64,000 nucleotides of DNA from Phallusia mammillata (lineage: Eukaryota > Chordata > Ascidiacea > Phlebobranchia > Ascidiidae), in contig QLIY01000270.1 of the NCBI GenBank assembly GCA_003260075.1, positions 112,236-176,235 on the forward strand, read 5' to 3'. The notes beneath the pieces are model-generated. The model saw only the letters and a program-made list of their open reading frames with translations. It was not told the origin of the DNA and did not search any database. Below, in pieces: positions 1-13,880 of this stretch (positions are counted from its first letter, which is position 1; every line of letters begins with the position of its first letter). A program made the translations under genes and the position numbers.

Positions 1-779
1 GACAACTTGGTTAAAACATTGCTGGCTCGCTTTTGTAAACGTATAGTACACAGTTCCTGGATTTGAACCGGTATGCGACTATCTGGACGCGTAAAGAACG
101 ATTTTATAAGGAAGCAAAGTGGTAAAAATACATATTGTGAACCTTATTATGTACGCTACATTTTTTACAGTTCAATTTCTTTGCAAAATACGATCCGTTA
201 TATCTTACAGTTTAAAGATTTATATCTTCCGAAAGCAACGTTAAACGTAAATATCTTTTCAAATTTTGCCCTAACGAACAAGATAATCGAGGAAGCATTA
301 AAAATACTTTTTAGAGCGATCGTTTCAAGAATTGCTGTTATTAACAGCGGATTATCAGATTTTTGAAAACGTTTGCAATTAATCAAGTGCAAGATTTCAC
401 AAAATGGCAAACTAAGGTTATTTTGTTGATTTAACGTTAACTGTAGCGAAGTGTTAAAGTTTACAACGATGGGTACTTGACGTTCATACAATCACCGGAC
501 GTGACAACGATTGCTTTGTGATCGATTAGTTCTTGAACGTCAAGTGGATTATAAAATATGCAAACTTTAAATGCTACATAGCTAAAAAGGCCACACGCCT
601 TTTCCGTGTCTCTGAAGGCTTTGACTCATGCAGGCTTAACGCAACTATACATTCCCTAAGTTCAGTACACAAAACATGTACTTATATCGTAGCAGCTTTA
701 CTAAGAATACATTTGCTGTAAAAATACGATAAAACAAAGTTATCTTTTAGTTATCACCTTTTATACTGATCCTTTATGT

Positions 780-1014
780 CAGTGGTCGGCAACCGCCGGT
801 CCGCTGCCCGGTACCGGTCCGCGAGGAGTTCGTTACCGGGCCGTATAGGTTTTCAGGTTAAATGCTATTAAACATTTTGCCCATGTATCCCGGGGATGAT
901 AAACTAATTTAGGCGTTTTTATTGCTAAATATATGTAGTTTTTTTAAGACCGGTCCGCGATAAAATTTTAGTTTCAAAAACGGTCCGCAGTGCAAAAAAG
1001 GTTGCCGACCCCTG
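780..1014. mobile_element. hAT-type MITE, 235 bp
   Basis: Ends CAGTGGTCGGCAACC and GGTTGCCGACCCCTG are terminal inverted repeats. The flanks are a perfect 8 bp target duplication CTTTATGT (772-779 and 1015-1022). Size, TIR type and 8 bp duplication fit a non-autonomous hAT element. It lies in a PLEKHO intron and contains no transposase frame. Confidence 0.9.
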
Positions 1015-1033
1015 CTTTATGTGAAGCTTTTAT

Positions 1034-1155
1034 AAACGGGTGTGACTGATGGTGGCATGAGCATTTGCTGAAACGTTTGAATAATGAAGCATGTCGCTTT
1101 TTTATATAATATTCGTTATTAGACTCATAAATAGATCTGCGTATAGTCCAAAATG
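1034..1155 (+). repeat. Dispersed repeat, GGCATGAGCATTTG family, copy 1
   Basis: It shares GGTGTGACTGATG, GGCATGAGCATTTGC, GAAACGTTTGAATAAT and AGATCTGCGTATAGT with copies at 27222-27345 (+), 43630-43755 (-) and, for the 3' tail only, about 50030-50066. The common 3' end would suit a LINE/SINE tail or solo LTR; the class is unresolved. Confidence 0.6.
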
Positions 1156-1385
1156 ATCTTGTTGCTTACACACATGTTTTATGCACAAAACTACGTTCTG
1201 TCTTAATGACAATTTCTAGATTTTGTGCAATGAACTTGGCAGACTACATGTTTCCCTATTGAACCTATATGAATAGTAATAACGATACAAGTACCTTTGT
1301 ATAGTTTTCATTTTACCGAAAGCCATACTTGCTAAGGTGAGATTTCACCAAATACATTTTTAAGTCATAAGTTTTTATTTTGTAG

Positions 1386-1541
1386 ACTCGGGATGTAACT
1401 GAAAAAAATTGCGGACAACTGGATCTGACCTTGTACCAAAAGTGCGTAAAAGCCTCGAAGAAAGACGCAAAAAAGAGTCCGCACACTTTTATACTGGAAG
1501 TGGAGAAAAAAGATGACAAAGCACAAAAAGCGAAAGTCAAG
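1386..1541 (+). CDS. PLEKHO: PLEKHO exon: middle of PH domain
   Basis: Acceptor TTTTTATTTTGTAG, 52 codons in phase 0, donor AAG|GTTACA. Reading through the donor meets TAA four codons later, so splicing is needed. The LDLTLYQKC segment aligns with the LSDYEKCEEL stretch of CKIP-1. The phase matches the next exon. Confidence 0.75.
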
Positions 1542-4500
1542 GTTACAAACTAACACTGTACAGTAATTGGAAATCGCAACATTTACGTCAGGGGTGTCCT
1601 AACCTTTTTTAATAGGGGGCAATTTTTATCAGGTGAAGACGCCCACGTGCCAACGTTTTTTTTGCGTTTAAAATGTAACTTAAAAAATATAAAGATTGAT
1701 AGCGTTGAAAGTGAAATTTACTTGCAAAAATATTCCGGAAAAACATAGAGGATTAATTTCACCCAGTTTCGTAGAACGCATGTAGAAATGGAAGTTTGTT
1801 GCATCACAGACAAAACCTAAATTTTTAGTCACATGCAATCAATAAGTATAGCTCGGTGGTGAAGACGTTTTAAAATTCCACACATTTTTACAATTTATAA
1901 CAATATCACTATCTGAGTCTTAATGAGATTGTAGTAAGCCTGTAATATCTTGCTGGCTCCGAAACAGGGCTTGTAAGATATATGTGGCCCTCGAAGGTCA
2001 TTTTTTTACGTTATCCCCCAAATGTGAAAAGGTTTCATGACCTGCAGGAACCTATCTCTTACTTTACATTTTCATCCAGACCAACAATGGTTATAGTTTG
2101 AGCCAAAATAGCACTAAAACTGAAAAGGTTGAGAAACAGTGATTTAAAGGGAACGCTCGCATGATTGAGTTAACCTCCTTCGTGAATCGATCACAGACAT
2201 TTATAAAAATGATAAATGCATTATGTGCAAGATAAGCTTGTATTTGTATACCGTTTGACATGGCAACTCAAATAGTGGTTTTACGGAGAAAATAAATTAC
2301 ACAATACGAGAGATATTTTTAGCTATGTTTGCCATCGTGAAAATGGGAATTTTTATTCGTTGTGCTACCAGGGCCGTTGTAAAATCTAATGATCGTTTTA
2401 TTTTATGTTTTTTACTGCTTTACAAACTGTTTACCCAATGTTGAAACATCGAGGTTCATTGTGTCAATTTCTATCCAATTTAGGTGTTATAGTTTCGGCA
2501 TTTTTAAATCATCTGTAGGTATTTCTAAAACATACTGCAGGTTATATATGCTGTAAATTGCTGTTAGATAAATAGTGTGAGCTGACGGTTTGTAAAACTA
2601 CTTGTAGGTGGTCTTAAATTTCCTCGGTGTTTTTGTTTGGACTGTATGCTACTTTTGAAGATACGAAAATTGTTTTGCCAAATTTAGTTTAACTAAAAAA
2701 TACCACAGATTTAAACGTTAAAAAGCAAAAAATAGCGCGCTTACTGAGCACGAAATTTGAAACATGGAAACCCCTATCCCGCATTGTCGTTTTTGTTTGT
2801 CTTTCCCACAAAAACAGCCCCAAAATCATGTGCCGGTAAAGTAACATCTACCTAACTCCGAGCACCATTTGAAAAGTTCGCACTATGTTACGTCACAATT
2901 CCGCTTTGTGTAACGGTGGGGAAACCCCGTCAGTTTAACATCACAAGGCTAATGGAGGTCACATGTCGCTAGCCCGTAATGGATGGTTTTTGAGCATACA
3001 ATTTTCCTTCAAGTCATGATTCATGCGTATTTTGATGTCACAGGTTCAGAGGGAAGTGCTTTACGCGAACTCAGACGCCGAGCTGGAATTGTGGTACAAC
3101 AAACTGAACGATTCCATCTCTTATTTGGCAATGGTAAGGAATTTGCTGTACAGTAATGGACAACACAAAACACGTTTAACTACAACACAGAAGGAAAGTG
3201 AGATAAAAAAAATTATGTACAGTGCTAATATCAACAACAAAAACACATGTTGACATTTTTTTACCTCATTCAACCCCCCCCCCCATCTCTTATTTGGCAA
3301 TGGTAAGGAATTTGCTGTACAGTAATGGACAATAGTAAAACACAAAACACGTTTAACTACAGCACAGAAGGAAAGTGAGATAAAAAAAATTATGTACAGT
3401 TCTAATATCAACAACAAAAACACATGTTGACATTTTTTACCTCAGTAAAATGCTGCCAATTGATTCATATTCAGTGCAGATGAAAACTTACACTTTGGCG
3501 TTGGAAATACTTTTGGACATTAGAAGTAGCATTTATATCCGAGCCCTACATCAATTGACTTGGCAAACATACACTTACAAATTTGTCAATATTGGTTGAT
3601 CAACTTTCAGCAAAAGTGATCCAATAAATAATCCCACATGTCACAAAACTGTCTCAGCATTTGTTTTTGCCCTGACTCGGTTAATAATGGTGACTGATTT
3701 ATTACGCCAAGCAATCTAATAATAAACGCGCATGTCATTTCTACCAAACGTCATAATTGATGACGGGGAACGTTTTGACTTGCTTGATCAGAATTGTAAT
3801 CGGGACAAAACTTAAGGCCCGAACCCGAAAGCACAAGCCCCAAGCCCCCCCCCCAATAAACGCGCATGTCATTTCTACCAAACGTCATAATTGATGACGG
3901 GGGAACGTTTTGACTTGCTTGATCAGAATTGTAAGCGGGACAAAACTTAGGGCCCGAACCCGAAAGCACAAGCCCCTAGCCCAAAATCGTTTTTTACAAG
4001 CACGTTTCGGCCCGAAAGTTTGATTGACAGGCCTATAGTAAAGATGGCATGGACAATGGACAATAATCCCTAAACCTCTGTGTTAGACCGTGTTTTGCAC
4101 ACAAACGTTTCTTAAAATGTATAAAAAACGCACTGATGATTACTACAGTGAACTTAAAACGTTTTAATAACACCTATTTACGGTGTACATTTTAGATCAA
4201 AGCTGCAATTTAACGTATGTGTAGATTTGCATTTTTACCATACAAATGTAACCGATACTAACTATTAACATTTAAGGGTTGTCTTGAAAACTACATTGTC
4301 TGATAAAAGGTGCCAGTCAGTTTGAACTTTGAGTTAGAGGTCAGTGAAATTTAAAGCACATTATAATATTGCGTGCAGTATGCCTACGATGCATTCCTAA
4401 TTTGGTGCCGGCTACAGCTGTAAAGACGTTTGGCACGAAAAAAACGCAAATGACAACGTCAAAACGTCAGCAGTTGTCTGTCGCGTTGGCAGAAGCGCAC

Positions 4501-7500
4501 GAGTTTAACTTTGTAACTTTGTGTCAAGAACACCAGTGATCACCAAAGGTGTGGGTTTGCCATCCGAGTTTAAAATAACACACATGCAGTCAAAGACAAA
4601 ACGTATTAGTTATTCACTAATTCAAGGCACTCGCACACAAACGCACAGTGGTAATGATACACAACGCCCACCGGCTTTAAAATAGCCTTAGCGATGCATC
4701 GAGTGACTAAGGCCGGTTAAAATACGTTTTTCCAACGCAAAGTGTGTGACTAGCCTTGTGTTGACAACAGTGGCATACGCGGAAACAGCTTCCTCTTGGC
4801 CCTAGAGGTATTGTGTGGGCTATACTGTAGATTTCTTCCTTGAAGCAACTGAACAAATCTTTACTTACGATAGATCTGCTCATGCGGGTAAAAAATTTTA
4901 CGTTTTGTTTTATAATTGAACTGCTCTTTATTTCTCAAAACTTAAGGGACAAAAGTTTTATTTTTGGGCAGTGCACATTTAACAAACCTTCGGTAATCAC
5001 TATGCAGGTAAAGAATTTGAGCCTGGCCTTGACATTTGTACCTCAATCTTTTCACGTTTACAGTTAACTTAAAACTTATTAAGAGCAAAAATGTTTCGGT
5101 CGAATACGCAACTTTCCGACGTTTCGAAAATCTTTCACAATTAAGCATTCTTAAATTAAGTGTTTTTGGTTCTTAGCAGTGTTTTCCCAAACCTTTTACT
5201 TTCAAACATACATAATAAAGTAAATTTTAGGTTTGGCTTGATTGGACAAAAGTTATTAGTTACTTTAATATGTGATCCCGGTGTATGCAATTCGCTGTGA
5301 TTGTTTTTTGGTTTCTATCACTGACAATGGCACGAGCCTTTGAAAATAAAGCATGTAAGTTTTTACAACCATATTGGGCCATTGCATCCTGCATCAAATT
5401 ACTAAACAAACCCACGTAAAGTGTTTAAAACAAATTCATGATGACAATATGTTAACTTGACATACGAAACCACAAAATTCAAAAAAACGTTGATATCATT
5501 TATAAAGCCAAAAGTCCGTATGTTCAAAATATTGAGTTTGCCAAAAATCAACGTTTAATATTTTTCTATTTCAGGGGACTGGACCGGATTTAGAACACGT
5601 GACCAAGACAAGGGCGAAACCCCCTGGGGCCCGAAGACGACCCCCTACCCGTCAGCATCTAAGAGATCGGGTACGTGAAAGTAAATAATCAAATACAAAT
5701 GCAACCAATTTAATGCATCAGCAATAACCAGCTCACAAAAAATGGTTGTATCCTTGCTTGTGATTGACCAATACTAAATAGGTATTACACCTTGCATATT
5801 ATCTGTATTTTTGCGTTTTTGTTACACCAAACAAATTGGTGCTGTTAAATATGGTTTCAAATGAGACCATATTTGGTAAGATGTGGTTTTAATACTTTCA
5901 ACCAGTAATCGATAGGAACTGTATCTTTAATTTGGGCGTTCAAACCATATTTAGCCTCTCGCTTATTGATCATATACTGTCATTGATTGCTTTTGAATTG
6001 CGTTTCATTAAAATGTTAAGCAGGGAGGTTCGGTTATTAAGCAAACTGCTTGGTACATAATCGATTTAGGCTACGACACAATATGATATAACCGGTCATT
6101 TAACAGTAATAGTTGTTGTATTTTAGTGTATGTTGTAAGGCCAATTGCGAAGTTTAAGGACACTTTTCAAAACCTTTAACTTCAGTTTAGATTAACAGGC
6201 GGCACTATTTCAGTTATTCGGCCAAACGTATGGTTTTTATACGAAACCGAATTTTTCTAGAAACTTCCTTGAAAGGAAATCTTTAAAAAGTTTCATGATG
6301 CATAAAAGAGTATTCGTAGACCTACACAAAATACCCACACTTATGGGGAGACAAATTTCCATAATTAATCACCCATAGGCCAATTAGATAGAGTCTTAAA
6401 TTTCCAACAAGCCCTCCAAAATAATACAGTGGTAATGCCCTTAATGCACAAGTCAGTCATGGGGAAATATAGCGTAAAATGATTCATCTAACAAAAAGCT
6501 TGCACATGTCTGCATGGGTGGAAAGCGAAACTGGCAAAGTGCTTTTTTAAGTTGCGCTGCTGCAGTTCCGCGCTAGAGGTTCCTTTACCAGTACTTGATT
6601 TGAATGTCCAGCAAAAACACAGGTCCAAATTATACGCTAAAATTTTAAATTTTATTTCAATGTTGTGAAGTTACGTTTTTTAATAGGACAGCCCACGGTC
6701 AATTGTTTATGCTATGTCTTTCACGGACCAAGGAAAACTGAATTGATTCCGCTTCGGTTTCTAGAAGGTTCATTAGAGGGTGTCTGTTAAAGCAATACCT
6801 ACTAACAGCATTTTGCATCAATCTTTATGAGGTTTTGTTTAATGTATTGGGTTGGGTGGTTCAGAGTTAAAAGTTGACCCGAAGTTCGAGTCCGAATCCA
6901 AAATTAGAAGCCCAAAGTCCAGCCCAAACCCGAATCGTTTTTGAGAAGGACGTTAGGCCAAAAGTTTGATTGACAGGCCTTGAAAAAAGAAGACATACAC
7001 AATGGCCTAAACAAGACGTTATATGGCTATTTGGCATTAGGTTATGTCCAGCAACTACCTGTTTAGTTCGGTATTTTGTATTTTTAAAAGTTACTGACAC
7101 AGAATGTGAAGTCAGGCCCGAATCAAGCCCGTTTGTTAAATACCCAAAGTCTGAACCCGACCCGAAAAACCTGGCCCGACTTACAACTGTGGTGTGGTTA
7201 TGTATGTTAAATGCAACTTGTGGTCTTAAACCACGGAAAAGGCCGCACAAGTGAACAGCAATCAAATCCCTTTAAGCTCACCATGTACACAAGTTAATGA
7301 CAAAACAAGCATATCTAGTTGTATGGTTTGTTTAGCACGGGCTGTAATGGTCCAGTTTGCTTTGAATGCAGCGGTCAGCTGAGGTACGTAACCACATTTG
7401 TTTTCTTTTGCAGGCGACCATATGCGAAATATCACTAGACTTAGGCGAAGAAGAAGAAAAGAAAAAAGGTAAATATTGGTGTATCAGGGATTTTTCCCTC

Positions 7501-9378
7501 CATTTTAGACTCAATTCCAACTAAGGTTAGCTAGCAAGGTCGCCAATTATAGGGTTGTTCACAAAACGCATTGGAAACGAAACAACGTCACGGGCATATG
7601 ACGTCACATAGCAAGACGATGCACGACGGAAAGTTGTGCTGCAGTAATATCGACAAACAACAACGCCTTGGCCGGTATAGCATTGTGACGCAAAACACTG
7701 CGCGGATATGACGTAGCACTCGAGCGCTCGCACCATATTTGGCAACCAACATGGCACGCGTGATTAAACGAAGACTGCTTGCTATTTTGCATAAAGTTTC
7801 GATAGTGAAATGCCTTATGAATCGCTAAGTTTAGAGCGTTGAGGTGTAGATGGTGTTCAACCAGGTTCAAGACCAGTGGTTCTTAACATTTTGCTATAGT
7901 TTCCTACTAAAGCCAATTACCAAGTTTGAATTTACCTCTCTGTCATCTTATGATGATGTTTTGTGCTGTACATTCCAATAACGGGCTTTATTCCATAAAA
8001 AACACTTGACTTTGTGACAAAATAATCTGACTTATTACCGATATTCGAGTAAAACAACAATTTAAGTAACCTTGACTTTGACAGTTTCCCTTGGAATGTA
8101 CTTATTTTCCCACTTGTGGGAAATTTCCCACCGGTTAAGAACCACTGTTCTGGACAATCGTGTTCAGCGGTTATATATTGGTATGTACGAATTGGGAGTT
8201 GACATGATATAAATTCTTAAAAATGGGACCATATACCAATGCTCTAAAGTTATCGTTTTGCTTGAGTTATAAGTCAAGTAATGGTCAGGTCTCAGTGACT
8301 AATGATTAAGAATTCAGGAGGTCACGGTAGGGGTTAAAACCACGTTAACAGGACGAAACCGCATGGAGATTTCGTATGGCGGTTTCGTAACACCTATATG
8401 TAGAATGTATGTTCGCGTACCACATATTCCCAGAACATAGGCTACACTATAACAGCTATCATCAATATAGTACTCTTTGTTGGGCGTGTAATACATACAA
8501 TCGAATTAAACTAATTATGGCACAAAATACACACTGTATCATCCGAAAGTTTTGTACACGTTGTGATTTAGATGGTAGACTAAGTCTTGTCTATTAAGTG
8601 AACTTCACTAGTGACACGCGTACCACAGTCTGGGACATACTTTCCACTACAACAAGAAAATACGATTCTGTTGTGTTTGATGCAGCGCATATATACATAT
8701 ATGTAGCCTATTCGTTTTGTGTTTCCAGAACCAACGAAACGTGGTCACGTGCCAACAAGCGCCATCAAACCGCCACCACCAGGAAGCCGTAAAGACAAAA
8801 CTATATCAATAGCACCTCTCAAAATTCTCACCCCAGACGATACTTCTGAAGAAAACAAACCAGAAGAAAATAACAAAGAAAACGACGAAGATGAGCTTCC
8901 TTCTCCGCCTCCACTTCCCCAGGAGGAGCAAAAACTCCCCCCTCCTCCTCCCTCTAAAGCGCTCAAACCGGCTTTAATTATACACACCGAATCGCCACCG
9001 GATTCTGTCAACTCATCACGTTCCAACTCACCAGCGCCATCTCGCGGCAGCAGTGTTGGCAGCAAGGCCTCCCGCACGGCGACGCCAAAGAGTCTGCCTA
9101 GTTCTTTTAAGTCGACTTCGAGCGAAAAGGACACGAGGACCGAGCTCTTGAAAGCGAATGCACGACTCGCTGTGCTGTCGTCATCTGACGAAGAGGGAAA
9201 GCCCCTTGGGAGACAAATGAAAGCGCAGTCTTTGAACATTTTAGACAATTTCGATGAAGATGACCTACCGCCACCCCCTGACCTGCCTAAAGCTAGGAGC
9301 AGTTTGAATATGGATAAAAAGGGAAAACGAGGGAAAAAGAAGAACAAGAAACGGCCGAAATCGACGTGGGCAGCGTGA
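1386..9378 (+). CDS. PLEKHO: PLEKHO-family PH-domain adaptor (CKIP-1-like), 3' part of gene
   Basis: Five exons join in phase (1386-1541, 3044-3133, 5575-5670, 7414-7468, 8729-9378) and give about 348 residues ending in TGA. The first two exons are the second half of a PH domain (QKC..SKK..SPHTFILEVEKK, then ANSDAELELWYNKLNDSIS, the C-terminal helix). Next comes LEHVTKTRAK, fitting the capping-protein-interaction consensus LxHxTxxRxK, then RRRPPTRQHL and a short acidic stretch. This order matches vertebrate PLEKHO1/2, which bind phosphoinositides at the plasma membrane and actin capping protein. The last exon is low complexity: PPPLP runs, Ser-rich segments, SSSDEEG, DEDDLPPPPDLP and a Lys-rich end. 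The N-terminal half of the PH domain must lie upstream of the window. The assignment to PLEKHO rests on my memory of the vertebrate proteins; a direct role in actin regulation is inference. Confidence 0.82.
1589..2141. mobile_element. Probable hAT-type MITE, about 550 bp
   Basis: Starts CAGGGGTGTCCTAACC and ends GGTTGAGAAACAGTG, which are hAT-like inverted ends. The flanking octamers ATTTACGT and ATTTAAAG agree only in the first five bases, so the target duplication is decayed or the boundary is off. It lies inside the 1542-3043 PLEKHO intron. Confidence 0.5.
3044..3133 (+). CDS. PLEKHO: PLEKHO exon: C-terminal helix of PH domain
   Basis: Acceptor GATGTCACAG, 30 codons, donor ATG|GTAAGG. It encodes the typical closing PH helix with its tryptophan (ELELWYNKLNDSIS). 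The last 20 bases of this exon and its donor recur at about 3283-3302 behind a C-run, as part of an assembly-type duplication. Confidence 0.85.
3113..3445 (+). repeat. Direct duplication across a C-run (allelic contig ends)
   Basis: About 160 bases before the 11-C run at 3274-3284 recur after it with several substitutions and a small indel (ACAACACAAAAC against ACAATAGTAAAAC). The copies include the 3' end of the PLEKHO exon and its donor. Confidence 0.85.
3722..4036 (+). repeat. Direct duplication across a C-run, carrying a GGGTTCGGG-family repeat
   Basis: The segment from AATAAACGCGCATGTC to the CCCGAACCCGAAAGC block is present before and after the 10-C run at 3845-3854 with few differences. 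The unit itself belongs to the dispersed GGGTTCGGG family (reverse orientation: TTTGATTGACAGGCCT near its end). Confidence 0.75.
5575..5670 (+). CDS. PLEKHO: PLEKHO exon: capping-protein-interaction motif
   Basis: Acceptor TTTCTATTTCAG, 32 codons in phase 0, donor CGG|GTACGT. It contains LEHVTKTRAK followed by a basic and proline-rich RRRPPTRQHL. In CKIP-1 the same place after the PH domain holds a CPI motif that contacts actin capping protein. Confidence 0.85.
6853..7190 (-). repeat. GGGTTCGGG-family dispersed repeat
   Basis: Contains CCCGAAGTTCGAGTC, AGCCCAAACCCGAATCG, TTTGATTGACAGGCCT, then CTGAACCCGACCCGAAAAACC and CGACTTACAACTGTGG. These are the reverse complements of blocks at 40551-40912 and 56512-56815. 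Imperfect inverted ends of the kind CAGAGTTGTAA suggest a non-autonomous DNA transposon. Confidence 0.6.
7414..7468 (+). CDS. PLEKHO: PLEKHO small acidic exon
   Basis: Acceptor TTTTCTTTTGCAG, 55 bases, donor AAAG|GTAAAT, ending in phase 1. It encodes ATICEISLDLGEEEEKKK, which lines up with the LTLDLIQEED stretch after the CPI motif of PLEKHO1. Confidence 0.8.
7874..8147. mobile_element. hAT-type MITE, 274 bp
   Basis: Ends CAGTGGTTCTTAAC and GTTAAGAACCACTG are perfect 14 bp inverted repeats. The flanking octamers TTCAAGAC and TTCTGGAC match at 6 of 8. It lies in the last PLEKHO intron. Confidence 0.85.
8729..9378 (+). CDS. PLEKHO: PLEKHO terminal exon, low-complexity tail
   Basis: Acceptor GTTTCCAG. 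Two bases complete a Glu codon from the previous exon, then 215 codons follow to TGA. The composition is Pro-, Ser- and Glu-rich with PPPLP and DLPPPPDLP (possible SH3 or WW ligands) and a KKGKRGKKKNKK basic end. Codon-level GC is clearly higher than in the flanking introns. An AATAAA at about 10023 is a possible polyadenylation signal; nothing closer was seen. Confidence 0.88.
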
Positions 9379-10497
9379 TACTGGAGTTTATTGAAGGCTT
9401 AAAAACCTGGTTCAATTTCAACCTTTGACTTCACTTTTATTGTTTTGAACTGCAACTATATATGCCGTGAAAGCTATTTTTACGCTTTTACTGTTTTTCT
9501 GACATCTTGATTTTCGATGTTGTCTCTAAGTTTATTTTATTTTTGTCACAAGTATTGAATTGAGAACTTAATTTGATTCATTTAAAGCTAAAATATATGA
9601 TTTCGGATTTAGCAGGAAGTTATTTGGCTTTTTAGTCCATTACAGAGCCACAACAAGTAGCAAGTTATAAAATGCATCAAAAAAAACATCGCAAAAAATA
9701 CATCTTCTAAAGTCTTACTGTTGATATCAATGTCTTCGCCTATTGTCTGTGTAATTTAGCAATTTGTTCTTCCAATTTTGTTTGTGTTTGCCCACGTCTG
9801 CGCGGCTATTATGACTTGTCGATTTTTGTTTTACTTTTATGTGTCAGTTTTTACTTCAATTCGAAAGTTTCCTTTGGTTTTGCGCTTCCCTTTGAACGAG
9901 TTTGTCTCTCGCAGTATGACCGCGCACAACCTCTGCACTGACTGGTCAAATCTATTCACGTGATTCATGACCTTCTGTACTCGCCTGGTGTCCGAATTGT
10001 CCCCAAACAAGTGAAAACACAAATAAAAGTGTGTTTTGTCCTTATTCCTCGTAGTAATTTACTGCTAGAAAACCAGTCTGAAATTCCTGGATCATGTACT
10101 TCAGTAAGCACAACCGAAATCTCCACGTTTTGGGAGCCTGTGGGTGAACCACTGGGTAATTCGGGGTCAAACTTTGAGAGGATCAACTTCGGATAACTAA
10201 CTAACAAGCGTGTACATTAAAATAAGTTTGAAGAACTCTTTCTTGACCAAATGCGTGGAGCAAACCAGTGTTACGCAGAAAAAATACGGACAACTTGTAC
10301 GGCATATTCCATACAGGACCCTGCTGCCTGATAAAGATTGAAACTGTACTTGGAAACTAACAGACACTGTAATACTCATACTGAATAAGCATTACATTTT
10401 ACTGCCTAACAACATATTTAGCATGAGGAATCTTGGCAGCTAATAGAGAACCTGTCACAAACTGACAAAACGAAGTATCATCGCTGAAGCGAATGTT
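9379..10497. other. Convergent 3' intergenic region
   Basis: Between the PLEKHO stop and the RPS15 polyadenylation signal on the opposite strand. It is AT-rich, with a repeat at 10105-10205 that also occurs at 43085-43175. I see no further gene; open frames here are short. Confidence 0.5.
10105..10207 (-). repeat. Repeat with a shared peptide, copy 1
   Basis: The reverse complement (AGTTATCCGAAGTTGATC, AAGTTTGACCCCGAA, GGTTCACCCACAGGC, CCCAAAACGTG) matches 43085-43175 on the + strand. Both translate to a similar peptide of the form SYPxLIxxKFDxExPSGSxTG. It may be a fragment of a mobile-element coding region or simply a young repeat. Confidence 0.5.
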
Positions 10498-10503
10498 TTT
10501 ATT
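10498..10503 (-). terminator. Polyadenylation signal of RPS15
   Basis: AATAAA on the minus strand, about 20 bases past the RPS15 stop codon, giving a very short 3' UTR as is usual for ribosomal protein genes. Confidence 0.8.
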
Positions 10504-10523
10504 CTCGGTCTTAGAGAGCAGTT

Positions 10524-13562
<3,039 letters not shown>

Positions 13563-13587
13563 GATGATGTCCACTGGCCTGAACCTT

Positions 13588-13604
13588 GGAGAAAAAGAGA
13601 GAGA
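13588..13604 (-). promoter_or_regulatory. 5'TOP-like pyrimidine tract of RPS15
   Basis: Minus-strand TTCTCTCTCTTTTTCTCC lies about 25-40 bases upstream of the ATG. A transcript starting at a C within it would be a typical TOP mRNA under TOR-dependent translational control. The exact start is inferred. Confidence 0.65.
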
Positions 13605-13655
13605 ATCCGATGCGCTAGTTTGCACATCGGTTCAGTCGATAATATTTCTATGTTT

Positions 13656-13880
13656 TAAATTTGTTTTGTCCAATTTGTATTTATGCATTTTTTTTGCCTG
13701 CGAGTGTCAGTATACACAAAATCATGTAACACTTTGACAATGTAAAATACAAAACAACCCCCCCCCCTTTAAATTTGTTTTGTCCAATTTGTATTTATGC
13801 ATTTTTTTTGCCTGCAAGTGTCAGTATACACAAAATCATGTAACACTTCGACAAAATGACAATGTAAAATATAAAACACA
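13656..13880 (+). repeat. Direct duplication across a C-run upstream of RPS15
   Basis: About 100 bases beginning TTTAAATTTGTTTTGTCC precede and follow the 10-C run at 13758-13767. The second copy has an extra ACAAAATG. Confidence 0.85.

Noticed and set aside
6867-7265. 132-codon frame on the minus strand
   Set aside because: Falls entirely in a GGGTTCGGG-family repeat.
8745-9347. 200-codon frame on the minus strand
   Set aside because: Antisense shadow of the PLEKHO terminal exon; the Ser/Gly-rich content mirrors its Pro-rich codons.
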